Below are positions 25,301 to 32,094 of a stretch of DNA of 64,000 bases, one piece after another (position 1 is the first letter of the stretch; each line of letters starts with the position of its first letter). The stretch comes from Calothrix sp. PCC 7716 (lineage in GTDB: Bacteria > Cyanobacteriota > Cyanobacteriia > Cyanobacteriales > Nostocaceae). The position numbers and the translations under genes were made by a program. The notes below the pieces were generated by a model. It worked only from the letters and a program-made list of their open reading frames with translations. It was not told where the DNA came from and ran no database searches. The stretch covers positions 4,682,580 to 4,746,579 of the forward strand of contig NZ_AP025018.1 in assembly GCF_019977735.1 (NCBI RefSeq), written 5' to 3'.

Positions 25301-26763
25301 GTTCCAATATCCTTTGGTTCGTCTGGTAGATGGCGATTTATATAAATATCTACCGTGTTTGAGTTAGCAACCGGACCACGATAAACTATTAACTCGGCGC
25401 CGTCTGGAAAGTTCGGATAACAAACTTCGTTCGGCGCCAAGTCATGACAAGTTTGTGCCATTGCCGAATCAAACTTAATAAACCGACCCGTTGCACAATC
25501 CATATATGAGGAGCGCCAGTGTTCATTGAGCTTATCTACGATTTTGGGATGTTCGAGTAACTGATAATGCCCATCTAAATCAGCTTTTAGAATACGATAA
25601 ATTACATCTTGCTCTTTGTCTCCAAATGCCGAGTCAATTAATTTTTCAAATTCTCCCAAATTTAAATTTTCAAAATCAATCACATCTTCTGGTTCAGTTT
25701 CACTACTAATTTGGTATTTATACTTAGCATCCATCGTATCAATATAGTCTTGTGCAATTTTCCTGGGGTCACTTGCGATGTCTTCGAGTTCAAGAAGGCG
25801 CCTCTCCAACCGTGGCAGAACATCTCCTTTTACCCCAAGAGGAAACAAATTCCAAAATTGGGCACCTGTCGATGTCACACCGTAGTAAGCATCTGTCTTA
25901 TTCCCAATACCCATCGTCATCGTGTACTCTCCAGGAACAAGAGCAGTGGTGAACCAGTTGCCGGGGTCGGTTTCCGTCCCGGCAAACTGGTGAACCCGAA
26001 GGGGGGAAGGTGAGAGTGGGGGAGTGGGGGATAAGGGGAGTGGACAATTTGATGATTCAGGAAACTGAGCGCTAACTTGTTTCAATTCCCCCACTCTCTC
26101 ACTCTCCCTCTCCCCCACTCGTCCTTTAAGTTGGTCAGTAGAAATAATCAAGTCATAGCCATTTCCGACAGAACTTAAATCGCGCGGTGCAAACGTCCCT
26201 TTCCCTATTTGCCAGGTAAAGTTAATAGCTTTATCATCAGCATTCAATCCACAACTACGCTCTTTAATCCCAAATCTAGTTTGAAACGGTGTTTGAGATT
26301 GGTTATTTAAATCCTGATGCAAACGCGCGTCTATTTTTCCGTCCCCATCTCCTACTAATTTAATTGCTTCATGTGGTGGCATGACTCCACTATTTTCTCC
26401 AGTACTGGCATCTACTACCAAGACACGCAAATTTTCACGCTCGCCAAAACTTTTACATGGAGTAAACATATTGCTGCCATAAGCGGCGCCGAAATGAGGC
26501 TGGTCAAATAGCTTAGTACGCAATGCTTCATCCATAAAGTAGAAGCGTTCCGAAGCTGCAAACTCTAAACTCAAACCTCGTTCTTTAAGTTTTTGCAAGT
26601 CAGCTTCCCTTGTTAGTCCTTGGTAAACTGTGCCTACCTTATACGTGGCGCTCCTTGCGAAATATTCGGCTAAACAGTGTTCAATGGTTTCAGTCAACGG
26701 TACACCATTTACAATGATTGGCTCAAGAGTTTTAGTGCAAAAATGTTCAAGGGTAATTGCCAT
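22321..26763 (-). CDS. Two-barrel RNA-polymerase-like protein (YonO/RdRP superfamily), single polypeptide
   Basis: The 1480-residue protein carries the two double-psi beta-barrel signatures of cellular and RdRP-type RNA polymerases. Barrel 1 (about 110-215): VVDASTG, GVMPPHEAIKLV, PFQTRFGIKERS and WQIGKGTFAPRDL, with a candidate essential Lys at 188. Barrel 2 (about 450-515): IVYRGPVANSNTVDI, then SLSDCDGDRMAIAL, the DxDGD triad at 502-506. After it comes NKIGLVANLCMKAIALENE and ISCAATKMIKAGTRL, which parallels the helix block following DxDGD in RNA-dependent RNA polymerases. The remaining ~850 residues are unrecognised. A clear AAGGA precedes the ATG. Residues about 214-258 are an in-frame repeat insertion. 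The gene is otherwise intact, over twice the size of YonO. Template and product are unknown. Confidence 0.72.
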   Translation of the reverse strand: MAITLEHFCTKTLEPIIVNGVPLTETIEHCLAEYFARSATYKVGTVYQGLTREADLQKLKERGLSLEFAASERFYFMDEALRTKLFDQPHFGAAYGSNMFTPCKSFGERENLRVLVVDASTGENSGVMPPHEAIKLVGDGDGKIDARLHQDLNNQSQTPFQTRFGIKERSCGLNADDKAINFTWQIGKGTFAPRDLSSVGNGYDLIISTDQLKGRVGERESERVGELKQVSAQFPESSNCPLPLSPTPPLSPSPLRVHQFAGTETDPGNWFTTALVPGEYTMTMGIGNKTDAYYGVTSTGAQFWNLFPLGVKGDVLPRLERRLLELEDIASDPRKIAQDYIDTMDAKYKYQISSETEPEDVIDFENLNLGEFEKLIDSAFGDKEQDVIYRILKADLDGHYQLLEHPKIVDKLNEHWRSSYMDCATGRFIKFDSAMAQTCHDLAPNEVCYPNFPDGAELIVYRGPVANSNTVDIYINRHLPDEPKDIGTIKLSPIGLKHSLSDCDGDRMAIALASEFPHTAAEIKQKQLAQNRYVEIVKPQKKAYTGSFEQIALDAMENKIGLVANLCMKAIALENECLSTRLEDAWSLIRDISCAATKMIKAGTRLHNAVKYPENIKSQISELSHLCLESNQNHIDVRKINTLGDYNQNCEKRNIPLLSPEYVSKFLEKAGKFYHDLVGILGGQLQIEVDRGKSANRSDSSIVNACSYITKCFDIATWVEERKVDDVYTNRTMNIEGNGAIDMMAKMTNEAFSENALLPRSTQQFQDLFKGVEFTAAQKEQASIIKKNYDILINKAIEISKEVQSAPGLRLIATSPRGNQIEITGIEQKKHPNAFDDRKLDITVVEDKNPHQSAKIRWVASSPVFDDKNMFKRQPNGEIEYRQLGYIAESSVQKHSSIFKHQTELKNLSTRIVTGLAPNQVKAAFSKVREYATEMRETIPDSEKQSIAAAMWQISTANKEEYGFKKTSAVFAIFPDELIERLPKLQLTEFAIVGAHKESNEHLGRTWQAEKVECSITLAPDPANPTQNKRWLVAEDKKLGVFRSESAQLPINTTFEAEISSPPSASVIITSTQGNQLKVGQLKKYAFADFEWKGEQAAITVSTTDNGKTTTPIALVNGQPLGVIDKESFASLTEKLAAKNFNVHGFKFQATLDSAPGTIVNIKVDPQTIQYPEVWIKEQPLVKESKSTLLDELKPLLVAKYQHKNNQGLLHDSEASLSAVPIKSDGFETFMQKKGQKTEYIKTLANQIHQKLGEESFISVARKQSKEELYFCVSLPYLAPKQKTATRISDTLNFPLEYDQLEGGKRTKFIAIPLNDLEKAINQAENKIKQRNDSVTTTSGSNQEAFKNPTDATPSKKKVSTQIHTSNMTTPKQTQSSNQAQNREDWENAMLKLALGSLKANRANTGEEIQTATFAEGKYRVVHHAPSELLRIVDELEDRGTLYKAQKGKPATMCNFSDEEKKSFEQHAKQHQHKNLQHDA
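25948..26121. repeat. Two palindromic inserts read in frame inside the polymerase-like gene
   Basis: At 25950-25995 arms CCAGTTGCCGGGG and CCCGGCAAACTGG form a GC-rich hairpin in AT-rich surroundings. Next to it, G-rich heptamer-like tracts (AGTGGGGGAGTGGGGG at 26016-26031) face C-rich tracts (TCCCCCACTCTCTCACTCTC at 26088-26107). The translated insert is Ser/Pro-rich (PLPLSPTPPLSPSP) between barrels 1 and 2. The tracts resemble those around the four-helix-bundle gene. Confidence 0.72.
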
Positions 26764-26927
26764 AGCAACAATCCTTATAATCTACGCACTATCACTTTAT
26801 TTCGATAAACCATAACTAGTACTAGACTGGAGTCTAGATTATTAGTAGTACGACCGTAAGAAAAATTAGTAAATTTGTAAAATTTTTTGTTTATGATAGA
26901 AGAGAGTAATTTTTGAGCAAAAAAATT
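26764..26927. promoter_or_regulatory. Divergent control region with a perfect palindrome
   Basis: Between the polymerase-like gene (minus) and the small acidic gene (plus) lies CTAGACTGGAGTCTAG (26822-26837), inverted arms of 7 bp around GG, next to a second palindrome CTAGTACTAG (26815-26824). This is a likely operator for one or both promoters. No repressor gene adjoins it. Confidence 0.5.
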
Positions 26928-27182
26928 ATGAGCGAATCACAACCAAATCAGCGAGTAACACGCCCTTCTGTTTGGCATACTGATAACTTAGGAGATTTGC
27001 TAGCCGAAGGTGTTATCGATATTGATGACTTGAGCGGTCAGGCAGTTGTTCAAGAGCAACGAGAAGAATACTTCCGTAAAATGCGCGCGCGGCAGCTAAA
27101 ATGGGAAGAGACTCCAGGTTTTCCATACTGTCCTCAACCTGACGACGATGATGAGGATGAAGAAGATTTAGATGTGTTTTAA
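26928..27182 (+). CDS. Small acidic hypothetical protein divergent from the polymerase-like gene
   Basis: From ATG 26928 the product has 84 residues (MSESQPNQRVTRPSVWHTDN). A TTG five codons upstream is less likely. It contains LGDLLAEGVIDIDDLSGQ, then a charged helix with REEYFRKMRARQLKWEE, and ends in a Pro/Asp/Glu tail with a run of acidic residues (DDDDEDEEDLDVF). The tail resembles DNA-mimic or transcription-factor-contact tails. Sharing the control region with the polymerase-like gene makes it a possible partner, for example a specificity factor or inhibitor, but that is speculation. Confidence 0.6.
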   Translation: MSESQPNQRVTRPSVWHTDNLGDLLAEGVIDIDDLSGQAVVQEQREEYFRKMRARQLKWEETPGFPYCPQPDDDDEDEEDLDVF

Positions 27183-27253
27183 TTCAAAACTTTTTGCTGA
27201 CTTCATTTAAGTTCAAAATAATAGGCGAGGTTAATATAAAATTCTTATATGAT

Positions 27254-27972
27254 ATGACTAGAATTTATTCAAACCTCTCTAATTGCAGCATTCGTAATTG
27301 GCTTGAAACCCTAACCGATAAAAATGTTGAGCCGGAAAATTACAAAAAAACTATGACTAATATTGGTGTTAGTCTTGGCGAAAGTATTTTAGCTACAATT
27401 GGTAGCAATAGCAGTGTGTACTTAGCTTCTACTGTAGAAGATGCTGATTTTTTAGCTAAAGGTATGCTCAAAAGCCTAGATAACCGAGTATCATATCTTG
27501 CTTTCGCTTGTTTTTGGAATCAGCTTTTTTCTCCTTCTCAACTCGAATATTTAAAAGTAGCTCCGATTTTAAGAGAGTATCAAGAACCAATTAAACCAAA
27601 GTCGATTACTTAATTTTTGTTAAATCTATTATCTCCAGTTCATGTGTAGTTAGAACTAATTTAATTAATTTAATTCAAAAAATCGAGCCTAATAAAATAT
27701 TTATAGCGGCGCCTGTAATTTATGATGGCGCCGAAGAAAAGCTCACATCGGAGTTTAAGGAACATATACATAGTAAATTCAAGTTTTTCTACTTTGCGAA
27801 GGATAGTACACGCACTCCAGACAGTGAGGTTATACCGGGAATTGGAGGAAATATTTATTTAAGACTTGGTTTTGACAATCAGGATAATAAAAATGAATAT
27901 ATTCCTGAAATTGTCAAGCAACGACGCTCTCAATTTTTGCGTCGAGACAATGCTCTAGTGCCAAAAGCTTAA
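27254..27972 (+). pseudogene. Phosphoribosyltransferase-like protein interrupted by a -1 frameshift
   Basis: The first frame starts at ATG 27254 (MTRIYSNLSNCSIRNWLETL), holds SVYLASTVEDADFLAKGML and SPSQLEYLKVAPILREYQEP, and stops at 27613. The overlapping -1 frame is open from 27595 to 27972 without a start codon and continues the same protein: VDYLIFVKSIISSSCVVRTN, KIFIAAPVIYDGAEEKL, EVIPGIGGNIYLRLGF and YIPEIVKQRR. Order and content suggest one protein of about 238 residues; the motif following CVVRTN looks like a phosphoribosyltransferase-type fold. The shift lies between 27592 and 27613. Mutation, sequencing error or programmed frameshift cannot be told apart here. Confidence 0.65.
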
Positions 27973-28087
27973 TAATGCGCGTTGGTGTTTTAAGGAACGG
28001 CGCCTTTTTTCTTTTACTCGTAACAAGCTGGTAAAGGGCAGGAACTTTTAATTTTATAGTCGCTACCCTTGCTTAGTGTCGCAACGA

Positions 28088-28537
28088 TTAACAAAGATTA
28101 CTTAGTACTCGTTCAACTTCAGACGGTTGAGATTGTAACTTTTCTTGAAGTTGCACGCGTAATACTCCTAACTTTTGATGCTTTCCATCAACCTTATCTT
28201 TAATTTTTAAGCGCCTTGCAGCAGTACGAATACGAGACTGCGGCAAGTTTTGTATCAACAGTTCAAGAAATTCTATATTTGTGCTGTTTGGTGCAGTTGG
28301 CGCCGATAAATCTGTTACTGATATAGATGTAGTTTTCATTTCTGTAGCAGTCAATTGAGGTTGCATATTGGCAATATTAGATGGTTGTGGATATACTCGT
28401 TGAACGCTAACTTCTTGGTTTGCAACGTTATACCATAACTGTATTAAGCTAACGCACAAATCTAACGCTATCGTAGTTGTGATAGTAGCAAACAGCACTA
28501 CAATAGTGATGGTTAAGCAATCTTGAATAGTTTGCAT
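28088..28537 (-). CDS. Small membrane-anchored protein with SAP/HeH-like tail
   Basis: ATG 28537 is used, with GGAG 9 bases upstream. The 149-residue protein has one N-terminal membrane helix (CLTITIVVLFATITTTIAL), a Pro/Thr/Ser linker, and a C-terminal helix-extended-helix region: LIQNLPQSRIRTAARRLKI, then HQKLGVLRVQLQEKL. This tail resembles small DNA-binding SAP/HeH or Rho-N type domains. The protein at 57865-58365 has the same layout. A membrane-tethered DNA-binding protein could anchor the plasmid or the transfer machinery, but this is inference from layout only. Confidence 0.6.
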   Translation of the reverse strand: MQTIQDCLTITIVVLFATITTTIALDLCVSLIQLWYNVANQEVSVQRVYPQPSNIANMQPQLTATEMKTTSISVTDLSAPTAPNSTNIEFLELLIQNLPQSRIRTAARRLKIKDKVDGKHQKLGVLRVQLQEKLQSQPSEVERVLSNLC

Positions 28538-28715
28538 TTTCTGTTTCTCCAAAAAATAGAGTTATTTCTGAGGGCGCCTTTTTCATCGATATCAACCCGT
28601 AAGGGTTTCTCGGTTTGTGGAAATGATTAAGCTTATTCAACCGTACAGTTAATTTAAAGACGTTTATTTCAAGTTAATCTGAGTATCGTTCTGCGTTCTC
28701 CAAAAGCATGAACGT

Positions 28716-28749
28716 AAAAAGCTACTAGTAATCGTAAAACTAGTAGCTC
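28716..28749 (-). terminator. Intrinsic terminator, AGCTACTAG stem
   Basis: Stem AGCTACTAG (28721-28729) with CTAGTAGCT (28741-28749), followed on the minus strand by TTTTTACG. It lies 33 bases beyond the stop of the gene at 28782. The same stem is used at 29052-29080. Confidence 0.75.
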
Positions 28750-28781
28750 TATATTCTAGAGTAGAGCATCACTATTAATGC

Positions 28782-29003
28782 TCATTCCAAATTTTTAATA
28801 TTTCCTATGAATGCTGCGATGCCAATATAACCTTTCATTCTTTCAATTAATAGAAGTGCATCTTCGCTCTGGAAACTGATTGAGGCACCATAGCAGTGAG
28901 GTTCACTCATGTAGGGATTCTGCATCACAGCAATCCAGAAAAAGGCATCGTTGGGATTACCCCAGCCCGTACAATAATCGTAGGATAAGTTTAAGTCAGT
29001 CAT
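28782..29003 (-). CDS. Small hypothetical protein
   Basis: A 73-residue protein from ATG 29003, with AAGGA at a good distance upstream. It reads MTDLNLSYDYCTGWGNPNDA and contains EPHCYGASISFQSEDALLLI. No family, membrane helix or signal peptide recognised. It is one of a row of small minus-strand genes, each with its own terminator, typical of plasmid accessory regions. Confidence 0.6.
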   Translation of the reverse strand: MTDLNLSYDYCTGWGNPNDAFFWIAVMQNPYMSEPHCYGASISFQSEDALLLIERMKGYIGIAAFIGNIKNLE

Positions 29004-29044
29004 ATTCAATTTCCTTATATTTTGATTTTCTTAAAAGACGAAAA

Positions 29045-29080
29045 GCAAAAAAGCTACTAGTTTTATAATTGCTAGTAGCT
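29045..29080 (-). terminator. Intrinsic terminator, AGCTACTAG stem
   Basis: Stem AGCTACTAG (29052-29060) with CTAGTAGCT (29072-29080); on the minus strand it is followed by a T-run (TTTTTTGC). It lies 28 bases beyond the stop of the gene at 29108. Confidence 0.8.
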
Positions 29081-29107
29081 TAATCGTTTTATATGATGGC
29101 AGGTGAC

Positions 29108-29356
29108 TTAAGAAACACAAGCAAATTCATGTTCTCCAGCTAACTCTGGCTCTGTTAGCTCATCACAATAACCTAACGGGTAATCGAAAACTATGGTATA
29201 ATTCCAGATATTATCGTCATCAAGACGCAATCCAGTAACTCTACCAATAGCCCATTTACTTGGGGAGCAATTACTTCTCATAGCAACGCGCGAGTTGAAT
29301 GTATATTTTGGAGATTGAGCGCAGAAATGAGAAAATCGAATGATGATAGTGTTCAT
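29108..29356 (-). CDS. Small hypothetical protein with SH3-like segment
   Basis: From ATG 29356 the product is 82 residues: MNTIIIRFSHFCAQSPKYTF, then SKWAIGRVTGLRLDDDNIWN and YTIVFDYPLGYCDELTEPEL. The alternating charged and aromatic pattern after WAIGRV looks like a small beta-barrel of the type also seen in the proteins at 47051 and at the end of 1766-3448. An upstream in-frame start at 29389 lacks support. Family unknown. Confidence 0.55.
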   Translation of the reverse strand: MNTIIIRFSHFCAQSPKYTFNSRVAMRSNCSPSKWAIGRVTGLRLDDDNIWNYTIVFDYPLGYCDELTEPELAGEHEFACVS

Positions 29357-29389
29357 ATTTTTGTGTAATTGAAATACTACAGTATGCAC

Positions 29390-29873
29390 TTTTCATTCCA
29401 GCGTGAGCCTGAAAATATATGCTGAGACAGCACAAATATAAACAAATGCTTACATGCTTGTTTTTTAATAAAAATCTTCACATGCTGAAATTTGTTTTTT
29501 TTAGTCCGCAATTTCAAGACGTTACTGACAAGTTTTACTTAATCATCCCTGCTTCAAAATTAGCATATACTTTAGTATTATGATTGATGATTTGATTCAT
29601 AAAACTCTTTTAATCAGGTATATATATTATAGCATTTCAGTCTGCGCTCTGGCTCGATTTTTTCGCAAATTTAAGCCATTTTAATAAAGATTTTAGTGTC
29701 TATACTATTGCAAAAAATGAGATCAAAATTCTGTTTATTGCATACATATGTATTAAATGAGATAACTAAATGAGTATTACGGTGCAGTTCGCTTTGGACT
29801 TAGCTTCCTGCAAAACACAATGTCAACGAATATGAATGTTCATGTTCGCAGGAAATTAATTTTGGCGCCTTTT
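29390..29873. other. Gene-free stretch
   Basis: About 480 AT-rich bases with no credible gene. A GGCGCCTTTTTTATCGATAT sequence at 29863-29882 nearly repeats 28573-28591 (GGCGCCTTTTTCATCGATAT). No long hairpin or RNA family recognised. Confidence 0.4.
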
Positions 29874-30477
29874 TTATCGATATGCAGCAACATTCATACT
29901 TTTGTTAAAAAGCGCTTGCCTAGTTCTTATCGCTTCTGAAGCATAGTACAGAAAATATTCGTATTCTTGTGGCATTTTATGAAATCGAATGTCATGTCCC
30001 CAATTAATTACAGTTCGATAGCCAAATCCTAATACTTTAGATAATGTACGAGTGCATTCAGCAAAGAAACTATTGTTAGACAAGCGCAGTTTAATTTCTT
30101 CAGTTGTTAAGCTATCTAATCCAAGAGCATAATCTAAGAAATATGCATGGAGTCACTCTTAAAGGAGTGTATTTGTCGTTGATAATTAGGCTTGCATATT
30201 TTTGATTAATACCCGCCATTTCAACATACGCAAGTACTAATTGGTAGTTTTCAGGCATTGACTCAAAGTTTAATGTCTTGCCCCAGTGATTGCGAACCGT
30301 TGTTGAGTTTACGCATAGCAGACAAGAGAGGACTTTAATTGCTTGAGTACGGTAGCAACTGTTGGTTTCTGCTTCAAGATACTCGACTTCACTGCAATCT
30401 CTGTCGATTAACAGATGTCGTAGAAAATTTCTTGGCTTTATTCCTTCTTTGGGTAAGTAGTTTATTGGTATTTTCAT
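29874..30477 (-). pseudogene. Two-repeat protein broken by a frameshift
   Basis: From ATG 30477 the first frame reads MKIPINYLPKEGIKPRNFLR and SCYRTQAIKVLSCLLCVNST, then TTVRNHWGKTLNFESMPENY, and runs out of frame near 30155. The other frame, open from about 30165 to 29874, reads YFLDYALGLDSLTTEEIKLR and ECTRTLSKVLGFGYRTVINW, then FHKMPQEYEYFLYYASEAI. The two parts repeat the same ~50-residue unit (a helix, then TVxNWG and MPxxY blocks), so the intact protein would be a tandem duplication. No known domain. The second frame has no start of its own after the break except a TTG at 30083. Confidence 0.6.
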
Positions 30478-30701
30478 TTACCACCTTAAGGTAATTATGC
30501 TGGATAAGTAGTACCAATGTTTGTAGCTGATAAGAGTCTTGGCTAGCCAACAAGAAATTTTGACGGCTCGCTGTGGTAATTTGTCTTTGCACAGGTAAAG
30601 ATCAATCTCACCAATATCGTCATGATGCGCGTTCTGATGACAAGCTATCAGAGGCATTACTGGATAAGGCGCCTAGCTTTATCGTCAGTGATTTTAAGTA
30701 T

Positions 30702-31181
30702 TTAACAATCACTTCTATAAAATTTTGACTGTTTTTCAAACAGCAGTAAGTAATCGATGGCAACTCTAAGGTTTTTAATGCACTTGAAATAGATGTGTAG
30801 GGCTAAATCTGAAATCAAAGCGACTTGTCTCAATCTCTGGTTAGGAACAAATACAGGTACAACGACACGTTTACAATCAACTGTGACTACTTCTTCTTTT
30901 TGTTGTTCGGGTAACGTTCCTTGCTTAAGGTGCCATGTAATGTAGTGGTAGCATTTAGTCCAAGTATTGGCTCGATGAATCTCAATACCATTTACCATTA
31001 CTACCCAAGGCTGTGTAGCAAAATCACTATCGTCACGGATAATTTTGGCAATTACTTGGGTTCCAACATAAATCTTGTGTTCTTCAAACGATATTTCTAC
31101 AGTTCTGATATCGTTTTGGTTGTGAAATAATTTTTGCTCATTATTTGTGACCGTTTGCTTTGTGTCTGTTGAATACGCCAT
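30702..31181 (-). CDS. Hypothetical protein divergent from the XRE regulator
   Basis: ATG 31181 is chosen because AGGAG (31191-31195) is 9 bases upstream; the nearer ATG at 31187 is too close to it. The 159-residue product has FEEHKIYVGTQVIAKIIRDD, PWVVMVNGIEIHRANTWTKC and YHYITWHLKQGTLP, then a basic C-terminal half with VPNQRLRQVALISDLALHIY. It may be a small DNA- or RNA-handling protein, but no family is recognised. The promoter region carries three copies of a candidate operator shared with the divergent XRE gene. Confidence 0.6.
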   Translation of the reverse strand: MAYSTDTKQTVTNNEQKLFHNQNDIRTVEISFEEHKIYVGTQVIAKIIRDDSDFATQPWVVMVNGIEIHRANTWTKCYHYITWHLKQGTLPEQQKEEVVTVDCKRVVVPVFVPNQRLRQVALISDLALHIYFKCIKNLRVAIDYLLLFEKQSKFYRSDC

Positions 31182-31297
31182 AATCATGCACTCCTGTAAA
31201 AGTTCGAGGCTGTGAGCGTTTTGGTAAGTTCGGGAAGGCTCACTACTAGTAGGTGCCTTTTTTAAACTTAACCATTCAAAATCTACATACCACTTAC

Positions 31298-31433
31298 AGT
31301 AGCACAACTATTGGTTGCTAGAATCATCAGACAATCAAATTTTCTATTACGATTAGTAATGCTACTCTTGGTAAGTATTTATATTACTTATAGATACACA
31401 CGCCAGAGATTACCAACTATAAGTAGTGCTACT
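31298..31433. promoter_or_regulatory. Three candidate XRE operator copies
   Basis: AGTNNTGCTACT occurs at 31355-31366 and 31422-31433 on the plus strand (67 bp apart) and at 31298-31309 on the minus strand. All lie between the divergent genes at 31181 (minus) and 31455 (plus), so they are likely binding sites of the XRE regulator. Confidence 0.5.
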
Positions 31434-31454
31434 GTAAGGAGTAAGAGTTAGGAG

Positions 31455-31799
31455 ATGGCTGTGCTTGTAAAATTAAAGAATACTAGAGAGGCTAAGGGTT
31501 ACTCTCAAAATGAGCTAGCCAGAAGAACTGGTTATAGCTTGCAAAACATTCAAAAAATTGAGCAGGGAAGAGCTGCCTCAATAACTTTTGAAGCTCTTGG
31601 CAGATTTTGTAAAGTGTTAAAGTGTCAACCTGGAGATATTTTAGAGTGGGAACCAGATGATATTGACGACAAAAGCGATTTGTCGTTAGTCGATGATTTG
31701 GCTGATGATAAAGCGGTAGCGCTCAAAGGCGATTCTCAAAAACGTCCGAAGCATCAAGCGCACATGATTGTCATCGATAGTAATAAAGGTGTGGTATAA
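31455..31799 (+). CDS. XRE-type helix-turn-helix regulator
   Basis: A 114-residue protein with a typical Cro/CI helix-turn-helix in the first ~70 residues: KLKNTREAKGYSQNELARRT, GYSLQNIQKIEQGRAASITF, and CKVLKCQPGDILEWEPDD. The C-terminal 40 residues are acidic, then basic, and unrecognised. AAGGAG at 31436-31441 and AGGAG at 31450-31454 precede the ATG. It lies upstream of the replication gene on the same strand, so it could control copy number as well as its divergent neighbour. Repeated sites upstream support autoregulation. Confidence 0.85.
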   Translation: MAVLVKLKNTREAKGYSQNELARRTGYSLQNIQKIEQGRAASITFEALGRFCKVLKCQPGDILEWEPDDIDDKSDLSLVDDLADDKAVALKGDSQKRPKHQAHMIVIDSNKGVV

Positions 31800-32094
31800 A
31801 AACATGATTCTCAAACTTTAGCTGTTTGCTTGAGATACAAAATAAGAGTATCAATGTGTTAATTACTCCGTAATTGGTATCAGTACGACAAATTGTAAAG
31901 GCAGCATTTGTTTACATGCTGTTATGTTTTTATGCGCCAAAATATGAGAATATACTGATAAGCGTATTAACGATTTAATCTTCACTCTTACGAGAATAAT
32001 ACTTTAGAAGTGCGGTATCTCTACATTTGCCGCTCTCTATCCTTATGCATCTACGTATCGAAACCCATGCTAAATAAAAAATTTGGAGTTTCCT
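31800..32094 (+). other. Leader of the replication gene, possible origin region
   Basis: No gene. Two small hairpins: AATTAC/GTAATT near 31861-31876 and CAGCAT/ATGCTG near 31902-31923. No iteron array is visible. An origin near the replication gene is expected, but nothing here proves it. Confidence 0.3.
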
